Notes: generated by a model not told the origin, from the letters alone. DNA of 64,000 nt from Prunus persica (GCF_000346465.2 NC_034016.1:20452442-20516441), one strand, 5' to 3'; numbered from the stretch's first letter, positions 1 to 11,296 are shown. Numbers and translations: made by a program.

Positions 1-299
1 GCAACAGTGCCAACCCCTGTCACAGAATAAGTAACACCATTGGCATTTGCAATACAGGTTCGTCGAGGTTGTGTAGTATTCAGAAAATCATCAGGATCAA
101 ACGTCATATGATCAGTTCCACCGGAATCAATTATCCAGCTCTTGGAATCAATCTTATCGGAAGTATGGAATCCATAACCAGTACCATTACTGGTCATATT
201 GCATTGTCCTCGATCAATAAGAGTAGCCCACCAATTGGGATAGCCATGCGATTTAAAACAAGTCTCACAAGTGTGTCTTGGAACACCACAATATGATCA

Positions 300-570
300 A
301 TATGGTCCATGTGTCGGGGTCGTTAGTCTAGAAGTCATAATATGGGCAGCGGAAGATGCATATGATACAGGTTGAGTAGGAATTTGGATCGGAATCTGAG
401 CCTGAATTGGGACCGGAGTCGAAGTCGAAATCGGGATCAGGGTCTGAATCAGAGACAAATTCGGGGTTGGGGTCATCATTAGAGTGGGGGTCGAGGTCGT
501 CGTGGTCATAGTCGGGGTCGGGATCAGGGTCGTCAAAAGAGGATCCTGATTCTGGATCGGGTTCAGGGTC
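300..570 (-). repeat. Low-complexity imperfect GGTCG/GGATC-type repeat inside gag remnant
   Basis: The plus strand is a run of imperfect GGGATCGGGGTCG-like units. On the minus strand one frame gives a Pro/Thr-rich peptide continuous with the zinc knuckle except for one TGA. Another frame gives a strongly acidic DPDPDPDYDHDD-type peptide. It sits where the gag capsid coding region should be, so it probably arose by slippage after deletion of that region. Confidence 0.5.
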
Positions 571-739
571 AAAGTCTACATCTGTAGGAGCGGAGCCATC
601 TGGGCACTCAACTCAACGATGGTTAGTCGATAATGAGAGAAGGAGTCGGTGGTGCTACCTCCATGAGGGTTGAAAAAATCATCAACCCCCATAGCAGCGG
701 CGGGGGTTTGAAACTAGAGTTAGCAATTCCAAGATCGCC

Positions 740-751
740 GCTCTGATACCA
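740..751 (-). promoter_or_regulatory. Primer-binding site TGGTATCAGAGC
   Basis: The minus strand reads TGGTATCAGAGC directly after the LTR's terminal CA. This is the classical plant Ty1-copia primer-binding site, complementary to the 3' end of initiator Met-tRNA. It fixes both the LTR boundary and the orientation of the element. Confidence 0.9.
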
Positions 752-985
752 TGCTAAAATATGAAAACTATGAGAGAATATTTGTTTGTGGGAATTTTCT
801 GTGTATTCTTCTCCTTGTAGGAGGTCATATTTATAATACAACGAAACCTGAATAAGCAAGTAAATAATAAATTCCTAAATCTATTTACAGTAGAAAATCA
901 AGAATTAAAGTAAATCAATTACACTTATAATAGAAATTCTTGGTGTGTAAGGAAAGCAAGTCAATATCCACAAGTCACGCCAACA
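752..985 (-). repeat. 5' LTR of the minus-strand copia element
   Basis: On the minus strand the segment begins TGTTGGCG and ends TTTTAGCA, the TG..CA ends expected of an LTR, 234 bp long. A TATAAATA-type box is seen on the minus strand near 826-838. It is immediately followed by a perfect copia primer-binding site. The partner LTR is not in the window, so age and target-site duplication cannot be read. Confidence 0.8.
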
Positions 986-1178
986 CAACTTACACAACTT
1001 ACTATAAAGAACCAAAAACAAAAAGGCCCAGCCGTACATTTTCCTATGCTTAATTATTCATTATCAAGAAACTTAAATTAATTAAACGTTTGAAACTAAA
1101 ATCATTGGTTGATGGTTGAACGTCGATATGTAGATTCCTCCCTCTGCAGAGTCCTAGCTCTTTGTTTGGTACTCTACT

Positions 1179-1412
1179 TCAAGGGATAATCGGACTAGGG
1201 CCTCTGGGCGGGACAGGACGACTAAGCATTTGCTTGATCAAGGGAAAGAAGGGAGGATTAATTTTAGAACTGCCCCTAATTTGCAGGACATCTTTCTTCA
1301 TCCTCATCGTCAAGTTTTCTTCCCCATGCAACATTCTGCATGCCTCATATGATTGCATGTTCATAAGAAAAACAACTACCATGGCCACCAAAACCATGTG
1401 TACAGACTTCAT
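1179..1412 (-). CDS. Small secreted peptide precursor, Cys-less PPxGPxP family, copy 1
   Basis: A 77-aa precursor. Residues 1-24 (MKSVHMVLVAMVVVFLMNMQ) form a signal peptide. The block EACRMLHGEENLTMRMKKD, a spacer with FFPLIKQML, and the tail SRPVPPRGPSPIIP follow. I chose the ATG at 1412, although the frame is open further upstream, because all paralogues start at this MK[FS]V. A TATA box (TATATATAAAAGG on the minus strand, 1540-1552) lies about 130 bp upstream. Processing and hydroxylation of the Pro-rich tail into an apoplastic signal peptide, as in the PIP, IDA and CTNIP families, is inferred. I do not recognise the family by name. The plus-strand ORF over it is a shadow. Confidence 0.75.
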   Translation of the reverse strand: MKSVHMVLVAMVVVFLMNMQSYEACRMLHGEENLTMRMKKDVLQIRGSSKINPPFFPLIKQMLSRPVPPRGPSPIIP

Positions 1413-1539
1413 CGTGTTGGGAAAATAACAAAAAAATTTACTTTTTCTGTTTGGGTTTCTTTTTTTTGTGATCGCTGTGTATGCAATGCAAGCAAAAAGA
1501 TGGAAATGTATGAATGAATAATAGATCGGGGATATGAGG

Positions 1540-1552
1540 CCTTTTATATATA
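1540..1552 (-). promoter_or_regulatory. TATA box of peptide copy 1
   Basis: TATATATAAAAGG on the minus strand, about 130 bp upstream of the ATG. The same box with the same flank (GGCCTYATATCCCC) recurs at the same distance in the other array copies. Confidence 0.65.
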
Positions 1553-1577
1553 GATATATATGCATCAATTCAATATG

Positions 1578-1920
1578 GACCAATTTACACGACTTGAATT
1601 TGTTGAATATACATCTATTTGTTCCTGTTTTGACTCTTGACGATTACGTTAGAGGGTTAGAATTGAATGAGTCGGGTTTTACTATATTGTGAACTCTCAT
1701 CGATCAAAATGCAAAACACCTTTTTTTCTTCTTCTTTTTTTTTTATTTTTTATACCAATTTACACTACTTGAATTTTTGAATATACATCTATTTGTTCCT
1801 GTTTGGACTCTTGACGATTACGTTAGAGGGTTAGAATTGAATGAGTCGGGTTTTACTATATTGTGAACTCTCATAGATCAAAATGCAAAACACCTTTTTT
1901 TCTTCTTCTTCTTTTTTTTT
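1578..1920. repeat. Local tandem duplication upstream of peptide copy 1 (unit about 177 bp)
   Basis: The stretch beginning ACCAATTTACACGACTTG at 1578 recurs from about 1755. It carries the same landmarks (ATACATCTATTTGTTCCTG, GACGATTACGTTAGAGGG, AATGAGTCGGGTTTTAC and a pyrimidine tract). The single-copy form of the segment lies upstream of the other array members, so copy 1 alone has a doubled upstream region. Confidence 0.75.
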
Positions 1921-2399
1921 TTTTTTTGGTTGTAATTCAAAATATTGTATGTATAATTTATATTCGTTTACTTAATCTAGTATATTTTGCAATTAAGTTT
2001 TCCTGATTGAATTTTTATTTTATTTTAAAATAAAAAATTAGTAGTGCTAGAGGTATGTGTTGACCATGAAGGAAGTTGAGGTTCCACCCCAAAACCAATT
2101 GGAAAATATATTTTATTACCACAGCACCTATAGATAGCTGCAATATTTGAAAGTAAGGGTAATAAAAACATCGTGTTATTGACTATATTTACTTGCTGGG
2201 GAGAATACGATTTGAAAGTAAGGGTGATATTATTCTGTCAAATTCATACACATTGTATAGGTGTTTGTACAACTTAAACAACTTACTAAAGAAAAGAAAA
2301 AAAGACTCAGCTTGGAGGTATTTTTCCTGTGCTAAATTATTCATTACCAAGAAAATAAATAAATAAAATGTTTGGAACTAAAATCTTTGATTGATGCCC

Positions 2400-2545
2400 C
2401 CCTCTGCAAAGTATGTATACTAGATCTTTGTTTGGTGCTCTCTACTTCGAGGTTTCGTGGGATTCGAACCTTTAGACGAGATAGGACCTCTAAGTATCTG
2501 CTCGATCAAAGGGAAGGAGGAGGGAGGATTAACACCCCTAAACTT
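2400..2545 (-). pseudogene. C-terminal scrap of the Cys-less peptide gene
   Basis: On the minus strand a frame reads GVNPPSSFPLIEQILRGP and then ISSKGSNPTKP, matching the last third of copies 6 and 7. No signal peptide or RVLHGEE block precedes it. Just before GVNPP the sequence diverges (CTATTTAAGTTTAG). The flanking DNA (GTGCTAAATTATTCATTACC on one side) is the usual array flank, so this is a truncated duplicate and not an independent gene. Confidence 0.7.
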
Positions 2546-2870
2546 AAATAGATAAGAAAATGAATTCGTTTTACATCTTCTGTTCTGTCTTAAAGATACA
2601 AGTACATATGCATGCGAAAAAATAAATTAAAAAGGATGAATTTTTATTCTGTCAAATTCATATACACTGTGAAGTTGATACACATTATGTACAACTTACT
2701 ATAAAGAACGAAAAACAAAAAGCCCCAGACGTACATTTTCCTGTGCTTAATTATTCATTACCAAGAAACTTAAATTAATTAAATGTTTGAAACTAAAGTC
2801 ATTGGTATGGCTGAACTTGGATATGCAGATGCCCCCCTCTGCGGGCTCTCCTAGCTCTTTGTTTGGTACT

Positions 2871-3116
2871 CTACTTCGGGGATTGTGGGATTGTCGGACT
2901 AGGGCCTATGGGCGGGACAGGACCACTAAGCATTCGCTTGATCAAAGGGAAGAAGGGAGGATTAATTTCAGAACTGCCCCTAATTTGCAGGACATCTTTC
3001 TTCATCCTCATCGTCAAGTTTTCTTCCCCATGCAACACTCTGCATGCCTCATATGAGTGCATGTTCATAAGAAAAACAACTACCATGGGCACCAAAACCA
3101 TGTGTACAAACTTCAT
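2871..3116 (-). CDS. Small secreted peptide precursor, Cys-less family, copy 2 (extended tail)
   Basis: An 81-aa precursor starting MKFVHMVLVPMVVVFLMN, with the conserved EACRVLHGEENLTMRMKKD block and the tail SGPVPPIGPSPTIP followed by QSPK. The other copies stop directly after the last P. Here a short duplication (GATTGTGGGATTGTCGG on the plus strand) shifts the usual TGA out of frame and adds four residues. TATA box at 3257-3269. The C-terminal end is critical in phytocytokine families, so the extension may alter or abolish activity (inference). Confidence 0.72.
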   Translation of the reverse strand: MKFVHMVLVPMVVVFLMNMHSYEACRVLHGEENLTMRMKKDVLQIRGSSEINPPFFPLIKRMLSGPVPPIGPSPTIPQSPK

Positions 3117-3256
3117 CGTGTTGGGAAAATAACCAAAAAAAAATTCTTTTCCTGTTTTGGGGTTTTTTTTGGGTTTCTTTTTTTTTGGATCGCTGTGTAT
3201 GCAAATGCAAGCAAAAGATGGAATGTATGAATGAATAATAGATGGGGGATATGAGG

Positions 3257-3269
3257 CCTTTTATATATA
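3257..3269 (-). promoter_or_regulatory. TATA box of peptide copy 2
   Basis: TATATATAAAAGG on the minus strand, about 140 bp upstream of the ATG, in the same context as copy 1. Confidence 0.6.
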
Positions 3270-4165
3270 GATATGTATGCATCAATTCAATATGGACCAA
3301 TTTACACATGAATTGAATTTTTGAATATACATCTATTTGTTCCTTGTTTTGACGATTACGTTGAAGGGGTTAGAATTGAATGAGTCGGGTTTTACCATAT
3401 TGTGAACTCATAGATCAAAATGCAAAACACCTTTTTTTCTTCTTTTTTTTGTTTTTTTGTTTTTGGGTTGTAATTCAAAATATTGTAGATATAATTTATA
3501 TTCGTTTACTTAATCTAGTATATTTTGCAATTAAGTTTTCCTGACTGAAATTTTATTTATTTTTAAAATAAAAAAAATTAGTAATGCTAGAGGTATGTGT
3601 TGACCAACCCTTGTTGACTTATTCTTCTCACTATTTGCTTGCACCGAAATGTTGTTAACTGAGATTTGAGCTTGGCGAGGAGGGGAGCTTGTACACGGCC
3701 TTTGAACGTTGAATGTCTTGTACTTGGAAGTATTTGTGTCGTTATGTGTGGTGCTAACCCTTTTACACGACAGAATTAATCTTAAATTGTAGTTGATTGG
3801 AAAATATGTTTTATTACCACAGCACCTATAGATAGCTGCAATATTTGAAAGTAAGGGTAATAAAAACATCATGTTATATATTGACTATATTTACTTGCTG
3901 GGGAGAATACGATTTGAAAGTAAGGGTGATATTATTCTGTCAAATTCATACACATTGTATAAGTTTTTGTACAACTTAAACAACTTACTAAAGAAAAGAA
4001 AAAAAGACTCAGCTTTGAGGTATTTTTCATGTGCTATATTATTCATTACCAAGAAAATAAATAAATAAAATGTTTGGAATTAAAATCTTTGATTGATACC
4101 CCCCTCTGCAGAGTACGTAGACCAGATCTTTGTTTGGTGCTCTCTACTTCAAGGTTTCATGGGAT

Positions 4166-4351
4166 TCAAACTGCCGGACGGGATAGGACTTTTAAGTATC
4201 TGCTTAAAAGGAAAGAGGAGGGAGGATTAACACCCGTAATTTGCAAAACATCTTTCTTCATCCTCGTCACCATCAACATTTCTTCCCTATGCAACACTTT
4301 GCAGGCCTCATATGAGTGCATGTTGAGAAGAAGAACTACTTTCATAATCAT
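4166..4351 (-). pseudogene. Truncated copy 3 of the Cys-less peptide gene
   Basis: Conserved residues SYEACKVLHREEMLMVTRMKKDV are readable, but the signal peptide is truncated. DNA upstream of about 4345 is unrelated to the array, so only a short MIMKVVLLLN start remains. The tail ends RPAV with a stop where PVPPxGPNPTxP should follow. In the next bases a shifted copy of the ancestral tail is still detectable. This is a duplicate that has lost both functional ends. Confidence 0.75.
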
Positions 4352-5195
4352 TTATTTATAGACTTATAATGATACAAATTATGAGTTAAAGGCTACTAGT
4401 TACATAAATTACAATATATAAAAAGGTGGAGATAATAGATGTAATAGTGGTCATCCACATTCATTCTATGTATTTATATCAGAATCTAACCTTTTATTTT
4501 TGTCTCACATAGCTAGGTTGGATTTGTGGATCCTATAGTTACTTGAAAAGTGACATAAATAATAATGGCTGCTAGGTTGTTTTTTATCAATTTATTGCTT
4601 GCTTCGCAAACTGAGAAGTAATAAGAAGTAAAGGTCGGTGGGGAAGCGACCTTGAAAATGTTTGAATGTCTGTAGTGTTGGTGTGTGCCAGCCTTTTACA
4701 CGACATGACATGCTCAATAAACAAAATTTAAATTTTCATGGTGATGACTCAGGACCTTGAAAATATCATCATATATGTAGAAACCTTTGTCAGAGGTGCT
4801 TCTGCTTATGCTACAGTGAACGTGTTGAATTTGATCCAAAAATTGTAGAGCAAGTAATATATTATTTTGAAATTCTGCAGATTGCTTTTAATTATTAACT
4901 CGCTGTTAATTATCTTCTCTCTTAAAGATACAAAGCACATGAGATTTATACAAGTTACACATACATGCAAAAAAAATAAATTTCCTCTTGGTATTATTCT
5001 GTCAAATTCTATACATCGTGAAGCTGATACACATTTTGTACAACTTACACAATTTACTAAAGAATAAAAACAAGAAAACCCCAGAAAATTAAATCAACTG
5101 AATATTGGAAACTAAAATCATTGATATGGCTGAACTTGGATATGCAGATGCCCCCCCTCCGCAGGCCCTCCTAGCTCTTTGTCTGGTACTCTACT

Positions 5196-5429
5196 TCAAG
5201 GGGTTGTCGGATTAGGGCCCCTGGGCGGGACAGTACCGCTAAGGATCTGCTTGATCAGAGGGAAGAAGGGACGATTAAGATTAGAACTGCCCCTAATTTG
5301 CAGAACATCTGTCTTCATCCTCATCGTCGAAGTTTCTTCCCCATGCAGCACTCTGCAGGCCTCGTATGAGTGCATGCTCATAAGAAAAATTACTACCATG
5401 GCCACCAAAAGCATGTTTACAAACTTCAT
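5196..5429 (-). CDS. Small secreted peptide precursor, Cys-less family, copy 4
   Basis: A 77-aa precursor: signal peptide MKFVNMLLVAMVVIFLMS, block EACRVLHGEETSTMRMKTD, spacer NRPFFPLIKQIL, tail SGTVPPRGPNPTTP. The start at 5429 is the family MKFV; the longer upstream open frame is leader. The TATA-like box is CTATAAAAAGC at 5561-5571, 135 bp upstream. Copies 4 and 5 form a sub-pair (MKFVNMLL, SSNLNRPFF, TATAGATACGCATATCATAATGG leader) distinct from copies 1, 2, 6 and 7. Confidence 0.75.
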   Translation of the reverse strand: MKFVNMLLVAMVVIFLMSMHSYEACRVLHGEETSTMRMKTDVLQIRGSSNLNRPFFPLIKQILSGTVPPRGPNPTTP

Positions 5430-5560
5430 TTTGTTGGGCAAATAGGAAAAAAATTGCTTTTGCTGCTTTTTTCTGTTTGGGTTTCTTTTTTGTGATCGCT
5501 CTGCAATGCAAACAAAAGATGTAATGAATGAATGAATGAAGAATAGATGGGGGCTATGGG

Positions 5561-5572
5561 GCTTTTTATAGA
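5561..5572 (-). promoter_or_regulatory. TATA-like box of peptide copy 4
   Basis: TCTATAAAAAGC on the minus strand, about 135 bp before the ATG. The identical box lies in front of copy 5 at 9532-9543. Confidence 0.55.
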
Positions 5573-8520
5573 TACGCATATCATAATGGACAAATTTTGC
5601 ATGACTTGAATTTTTGAATATATAAATCTATTCGTTGTTTTGACTTGCATGACGATTATGTTAAAGGGTTAGAATTGAACGGGTCGTGCCATACCCAAAA
5701 GGAACCGGATTTGTGAACCCTATATACTCCAATTGAAAAAGTTGAGAGTAGAAAACACCTTTTCTTTTTTCTTTTTTTAATATTGTAATTCAAAATATTT
5801 TAGGTGGAATTTATATTTGTTTACTTATTTTCTAGTATATATATATATATATATATATATTTGTAATTAAGTTTACCTGATTCAAAATTTATATTATTTT
5901 AAAATTAAAAAATTAGTAGTACTAGAGGTATGTTTGACCTATTCTTCTTATTATTTGCTTGCCTTGCAAAAGAAGAAAAAAACGCGGCACACTTGAACTG
6001 AGAATTGAGCTTGGCAGGGAGGGAAGCGTGTACACGGCTTTTGAACGTTGAATGTTTTGAACTTCAAAGTATTGGTGTGTCACACAGGATGTCCAGTGTA
6101 TACACTACTTGGGTTGGGTTGTGTCAAATGAAGATGTAACCTCAAGTACTCTGGCAGAACAACTATGTGGGCTGCCATGGACTGTAGCCCAACCCAAGGA
6201 AGGTTTTGGGAGAAATAAATATTACACCTATATAGTCTATCTTAGCCTCAAAATAAATTAAAAATATATACATTTTCATATCTTACCAATACCAATAGGC
6301 ATAGTCAGAGATCTTCCACATTTGTATTTGGTGTCAAAAATTGTCCTAACATCAATTTTAATCTTTTTTTTATTAATTTATCTCTAAAAGAGAAGTATTT
6401 CTCTAAATGAAATTCACCCTTTTGTGAATAATATAGCTCTAATTCGATATTTTCTTGTGTTTACAACTAGTGTGGTTTATAAGATTTAATGTATACTTTT
6501 ATTTATAGAAAAAACTATAGAAACTGTAAGTACCAAACAAAAAATTATTATTAGATTTTAAGCTAATAACTTTAGTTAGCCCACTTGTTAAAAAATTTCT
6601 GCTCACATATATATACTACTTGGGTTGTATCAAGTGCATGCATTGACAGTTTTTCTTTCCATAATTATTACTTAGTTACTTATTATATTTTGCATATTCA
6701 CTATTCAAAATGAGCTCCAAAAGGGTTGGCTTCAATTTGTGGATGCCAATTAATTTACCAAGAAATTTGCTTGGTTACAAATGTCGACTTGGGATTTATT
6801 GGGAAGAAGTCTTGTTTGGGATTCTAGAATTGCTCTCTAAGAAATCTGCAGATAGGATTTTTGGGGTAGAGACAGGAAAAGGAAGAAGAAAAAAAAAGGG
6901 ACAGGACGATAAGTTTGACGCGTTAGTTAAGTTAAGGTTTTTTTTTTTTCTTTTTCTAGTTTGCAAAAGTGTAGGGGGAGGGAAGGCTACCTCATTCAGG
7001 AGAGAAATTCTTTTGTAATAGGGATACACTTTTTGTTATTTCCAGTTAATAACGCAATGACATGTCACGTGTCATTGTGTTATTGGCCGGAGATAGCAAA
7101 ACAATACTATCCCTGTTATATGTAAGTTTTTTTGCATCCCAAGGTCATGACATACCAAGATTTCTTTGAGGACTTACAAAGGGGGTCTTAGCCCTTTTTT
7201 TTGTTTTTACAGATTACCTACTAAGAGAGATTGTTGGCAACGAGACTCGAACCTAGGTCTGAATAATTAAGAGAACAATCCTTCTTTTTTAATTAGGGGT
7301 AAATTGGATTTTTATTTGAAGGATGATGCGTCAACTTTTTAAATCATTTATATTAAATTTTAATGATGTGGCATGTGAGGACAAAAGTCAAGCAGATCAT
7401 AGTAGATAAAATCATAGCAGAGGATCCAAGTCTATACTGTTAAGGGTTAATTTCAGTTTGATACCCTGAAGTTACATCCTTAAGACACGTTTGTCCATGC
7501 ATATTCAATTTTAACAATGCAATATCTCGATATTAAAAAATTGTTGCAATGTGATTCTGCCGTTAAATTGACTATTAAAAATATTTGTTAAGTGCTGATG
7601 TGGGCATGTGGGATCTACTTTTTTGTTTAATTAAAATAAAATATTTATAAAAAACTAGAATTAAATTTAAATATTGAAAAACTGAAAAAGCAAAAAGCAA
7701 AAAGCGAAAAAAAAAAAAAAAAAAACTCCATCCCTCCCTCACTCTCTCTCTGCAACTCTTTCTCTGAAGCGGCCATGGAAACAGATTGAGATCACAGCCT
7801 TCAGCTGGGAGGGGTGAGAGACCACATAGTAGTAGATCCAAATCCACTCTAACTTGGAGGTATAAAAATTAAATTAAACTATAAATATCTAAATAGTGCT
7901 CCAAAAATCCTCGTAGTCGCATCCAAGCATCTAACAATGGCCGCTCAAGAAGGCGACAGTTGTGAAGACGATGCAATGGCATGTAGCTGTCTCCATTCTC
8001 CTTCCACCGACTCAACATTGCCTCTGGTCCATTAACTCAAATGTCTTCATCAGGCAGCTTCCGTCTCAAGGTTTCTCTGTCCAGCTCTAGCATGCCGCCA
8101 CCACACTCCTCACTCTCCTCGATGACCACCGTCGAACCCTAGCACCAGCCCACTAGACCCCACTCTCAAGACCTTGGACTCGCATCGCTGACCTCTCAAA
8201 ATCCTAGAGCTAGGATCCAGAACCGGCCTCATCGGAATGGACACCGCTGTCACGCTGGGGGGCTTAGTAAAGGGAGGAGAGAGAGAGAGAGAACGGTGGA
8301 TTTTGAAGATTAATATTAAACAAATAAACTCCAATTTTTTTTTTTTTGGTCTTTTTGGAACCGCGAGGAGCAGGTTGTGTAGGTAAACATTTAGCAATTT
8401 GACCTTTTTGTATTTAAATAAATGTGAACCATTGATCTCATCTAACAACCCAGCAACTTGATGTATCCATATATAAGAATTTTCGTCGTCTTCTCTAACC
8501 TAGTTCCCTTCTTTATGCTA

Positions 8521-8522
<2 letters not shown>

Positions 8523-8581
<59 letters not shown>
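8523..8581. repeat. (CT)n microsatellite
   Basis: About 59 bp of uninterrupted CT dinucleotides followed by a degenerate CT-rich stretch to ~8720. Confidence 0.95.
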
Positions 8582-8584
<3 letters not shown>

Positions 8585-9173
8585 TCCTTCCTCATTTTCT
8601 CCACCTCTCTCGTTCTCTCTCTTTTTGAATTCTATCTGCCCTCTCTCCATTCGCTCCCTCCGCAGCTTCTCCACCGCGACTACAGATTCCTCCAGTCCTA
8701 TCAAAAGTCTCTCTCTTTTCAAGACAGATTTGAGTCAGTCACAATCTTTAGAAAACTTTAAGTGAGAAAGTGTTTGATCTTAGTTCTATGCCTAAGGAGT
8801 TTCTAGAATTTGTCAATAAGCATTATCTCACCACTCTCTGTACTCACAACCAACAATTTAATATTCAAAATGAGTTTTTAAGTGTATGAGAAAAAATATA
8901 TATTAAAAAGAATGAATTTACTCTTGGTATTATTCTGTCAAATTCTGTACATTGTGAAGCTGATACACATTTTGTACAACTTACACAACTTACTAAAGAA
9001 CAAAAAACAAAAAAAATCCCAGAGCTTGCGGGTATTTTCCTGTGCTAATTATTCATTACCAAGAAAATTAAATCAACTAATTGTTGCGACTGAAATCATT
9101 GGTATGGCTGAACTTGGATATGCAGATGGCCCCCCTCTGCAGGCTCTCCTAGCTCTTTGTTTGGTACTCTACT

Positions 9174-9407
9174 TCAAGGGATTGTCGGATTCGGGCCACC
9201 GGACGGGACATCACCGCTAAGGATCTGCTTGATCAGAGGGAAGAAGGGGCGATTAAGATTAGAACTGCCCCTAATTTGCAGAACATCTTTCTTCGTTCTC
9301 ATCGTCAAAGTTTCTTCCCCATGCAGCACTCTGCAGGCCTCGTATGAATGCATGCTCATAAGAAAAACTACTACCATGGCCACCAAAAGCATGTTTACAA
9401 ACTTCAT
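9174..9407 (-). CDS. Small secreted peptide precursor, Cys-less family, copy 5
   Basis: A 77-aa precursor: signal peptide MKFVNMLLVAMVVVFLMS, block EACRVLHGEETLTMRTKKD, spacer NRPFFPLIKQIL, tail SGDVPSGGPNPTIP. TATA-like box at 9532-9543. It is the closest relative of copy 4: coding region, leader, TATA and about 300 bp upstream are near-identical. Within the tail, PSG replaces PPR and D replaces T, so variation is concentrated in the presumed mature peptide. The receptor is unknown. Confidence 0.75.
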   Translation of the reverse strand: MKFVNMLLVAMVVVFLMSMHSYEACRVLHGEETLTMRTKKDVLQIRGSSNLNRPFFPLIKQILSGDVPSGGPNPTIP

Positions 9408-9531
9408 TTTGTTGGGCAAATAGGAAAAAATTGCTTTTGCTGCTTTTTTCTGTTTGGGTTTCTTTGTTGGTCGCTCTGTATGCAATGCAAGCAAAAGATG
9501 GAATGAATGAAGAATAGATGGGGGCTATGGG

Positions 9532-9543
9532 GCTTTTTATAGA
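9532..9543 (-). promoter_or_regulatory. TATA-like box of peptide copy 5
   Basis: TCTATAAAAAGC on the minus strand, about 125 bp upstream of the ATG, same context as copy 4. Confidence 0.55.
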
Positions 9544-10119
9544 TACGCATATCATAATGGACCAATTTTGCATGACTTGAAATTTTGAATATATAAATCT
9601 ATTCGTTGTTTTGACTATTTGACGATTATGTTAAAGGGTTAGAATTGAATGGGTCGTGCCATACCCAAAAGGAACCGGCAACCTTATATACACCAATTGA
9701 AAAAATTGAAAGTAGATCAAAATGCAAAACACCTTTTTTTTTTTTTTTGGTTTAAAAAAATATTGTAATTCAAAATATTTTAGGTAGAATTTATATTTGT
9801 TTACTTATTTTTTAGTATATATTTTGCAATTAAGTTTACCTGATTCAAAATTTATTTTATTTTAAAATAAAAAATTAGTAGTACTAGAGGTATGTTGACC
9901 TATTCTTCTTGCTCTATTTGCTTGCATCGCAAAACAAAAACGTCGCACATTGGAACTGAGAATTAAGCTTGTACACGGCGTTTGAACGTTGAATGTTTTG
10001 AACATGAAAGTATCGGTGTGTGCTAACCTTTTACACGACAGGATGCACATACACTACTTGGGTTGGATTGTGTCAAATGAATCTTAAAGTAGTTTATTGG
10101 AAGGAGCTATAGTTGTAAT

Positions 10120-10250
10120 ATATATATTAATATGAGCGATAGTCTAAACTACAAAGGGGAAATGGTTTCTCACACAGACACACACACTACGTACCAAGGT
10201 ATCATGCGGGATTTGAACATGAGACTAATGATATGTAAATCAAGGTCATT
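10120..10250 (-). repeat. tRNA-derived SINE copy, minus strand, degenerate
   Basis: The plus strand reads GAGCGATAGTCTAAACTACA, then TTTCTCACACAGACACACAC, then GGGATTTGAACATGAGAC. This is the reverse complement of the body and box B region of the SINE seen complete at 41963-42110. The 5' (box A) part is poorly preserved. Confidence 0.6.
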
Positions 10251-11296
10251 TTCCACTACTATTTATAGTCTAAAACACATCAAATGTAATGACACAACAT
10301 TTTACATTATTTTTTTAATACAAGTAATCTAAATTATTCTAATATATGCAAAAAGGTCTAACTCAGTGAAAATAAGGAGTGTTGACTGATAGACCAGTAG
10401 TTTTAGATTTAACCTTGATGACACTTTGATAAATAAATTGTCGTGTTATGTGCCATATCAGTTAACTAAAAATTGGTAAATGGGTTGATGCTCATTGTAA
10501 ATCTCATGCCCCTAATGTGAAATATTAGACTTTGTGTATCTACTATGCATGCAAGCGAAGTGAATTTCCAAAAGGGTTGGCTTCAAATTGTGTCAGCTAA
10601 ATTTACCAAAGTGAAAGATGTGAGCAAAAACACGGCACCAAATAGAAAATGATGGTTGAAACGAACTTTTTACCGAATGTGACCTTTTATTTTTCTCTTT
10701 GGCACGAAACGGTAAGTTCAATTGACTTGAAGGTGCCTTCCTCCAAATATGGCATGTACGTATCACGGTCAACTAAGGTCAGAGGTGCTTGCTTCGCGTG
10801 ATGTGACTATGTATATGTGTTTGATTTTGGTCCAAAATTGCAGCATGAACTATATATTTGCACTTCTGCAGTGTAATTTCTATATATTTCTATATTCAAA
10901 TATTGAAGTAAAACAATAGCATATAATAAAAGAAGCAATAGCTTTTCTATATTTTATTTTTCATTTGCTGGTCGACAAAAAGGCAATATCTTTTAAACTC
11001 ATATCTGCTATAGGAAAATAGAAAAGAACTGAGCAAATAGAAATTGAGGGAAAAAAAAGAAGAAGAAAGAATTTCCTCTGTACTTGGTATTATTCTGTCA
11101 AATTCATATACATTTTGTATAAGTTACACAACTTACTAAAGAACAAAAAAAAAAGAAAAAAGAAGAAGCCCCAGCTTTCAGGTATTTTTCCTGTGCTTAA
11201 TTATTCATTAGCTAGAAAATTAAGTTAATTAAATGTTTGGAACTAAATCTTTGGTGTTTGATGGTTGATGTCCCCTCTGCATACGTACGTACTACT
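10250..11296. other. Array spacer without a gene
   Basis: No coding signal. From about 10550 onward the DNA (AAGATGTGAGCAAAAACACGGCACC, then TTTTTACCGAATGTGACC) is homologous to ~12710-12950 upstream of copy 7. It is therefore part of the duplicated array unit. Confidence 0.6.

Larger units (their letters stand above)
1..985 (-). mobile_element. Ty1-copia retrotransposon, decayed 5' part (LTR to protease)
   Basis: On the minus strand this reads LTR, primer-binding site, short gag remnant, zinc knuckle, protease, and then runs off the window at base 1. Near 300-1 the translation gives a CCHC-like knuckle (YCGVPRHTCETCF..HGYPNWW) followed by the copia protease motif SWIIDSGGTDHM. The gag core that should lie between the primer site and the knuckle is mostly missing (only about 450 bp), and a TGA interrupts the frame just before the knuckle near 298. 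A leader ORF starts MGVDDFFNPHGG near 700 and stops after about 38 codons. The element is therefore internally deleted and not autonomous. The other LTR and target-site duplication lie outside the window. Confidence 0.85.
5430..9173. other. Non-coding spacer with simple repeats
   Basis: The first ~650 bp are array flank shared with the other copies, including a (TA)n tract at about 5837-5860. From 6100 to 8460 I find no convincing gene. A weak tRNA-like box B (GGTTCGAGTC, minus strand, ~7240-7260) suggests an old SINE scrap. At 7440-7620 there is a sequence typical of dispersed plant repeats (TAAGGGTTAATTTCAGTTTG...). ORFs here are short, lie in poly-purine or poly-pyrimidine tracts, and match nothing I know. 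The next array flank begins near 8870. Confidence 0.5.

Noticed and set aside
1162..1428. Plus-strand ORFs of 75-100 aa lying over each array gene (also near 2863, 5179, 9157, 11265, 13317)
   Set aside because: They are antisense shadows. The minus strand carries the ATG, signal peptide, TATA box and conserved tail, while the plus-strand frames just mirror that conservation.
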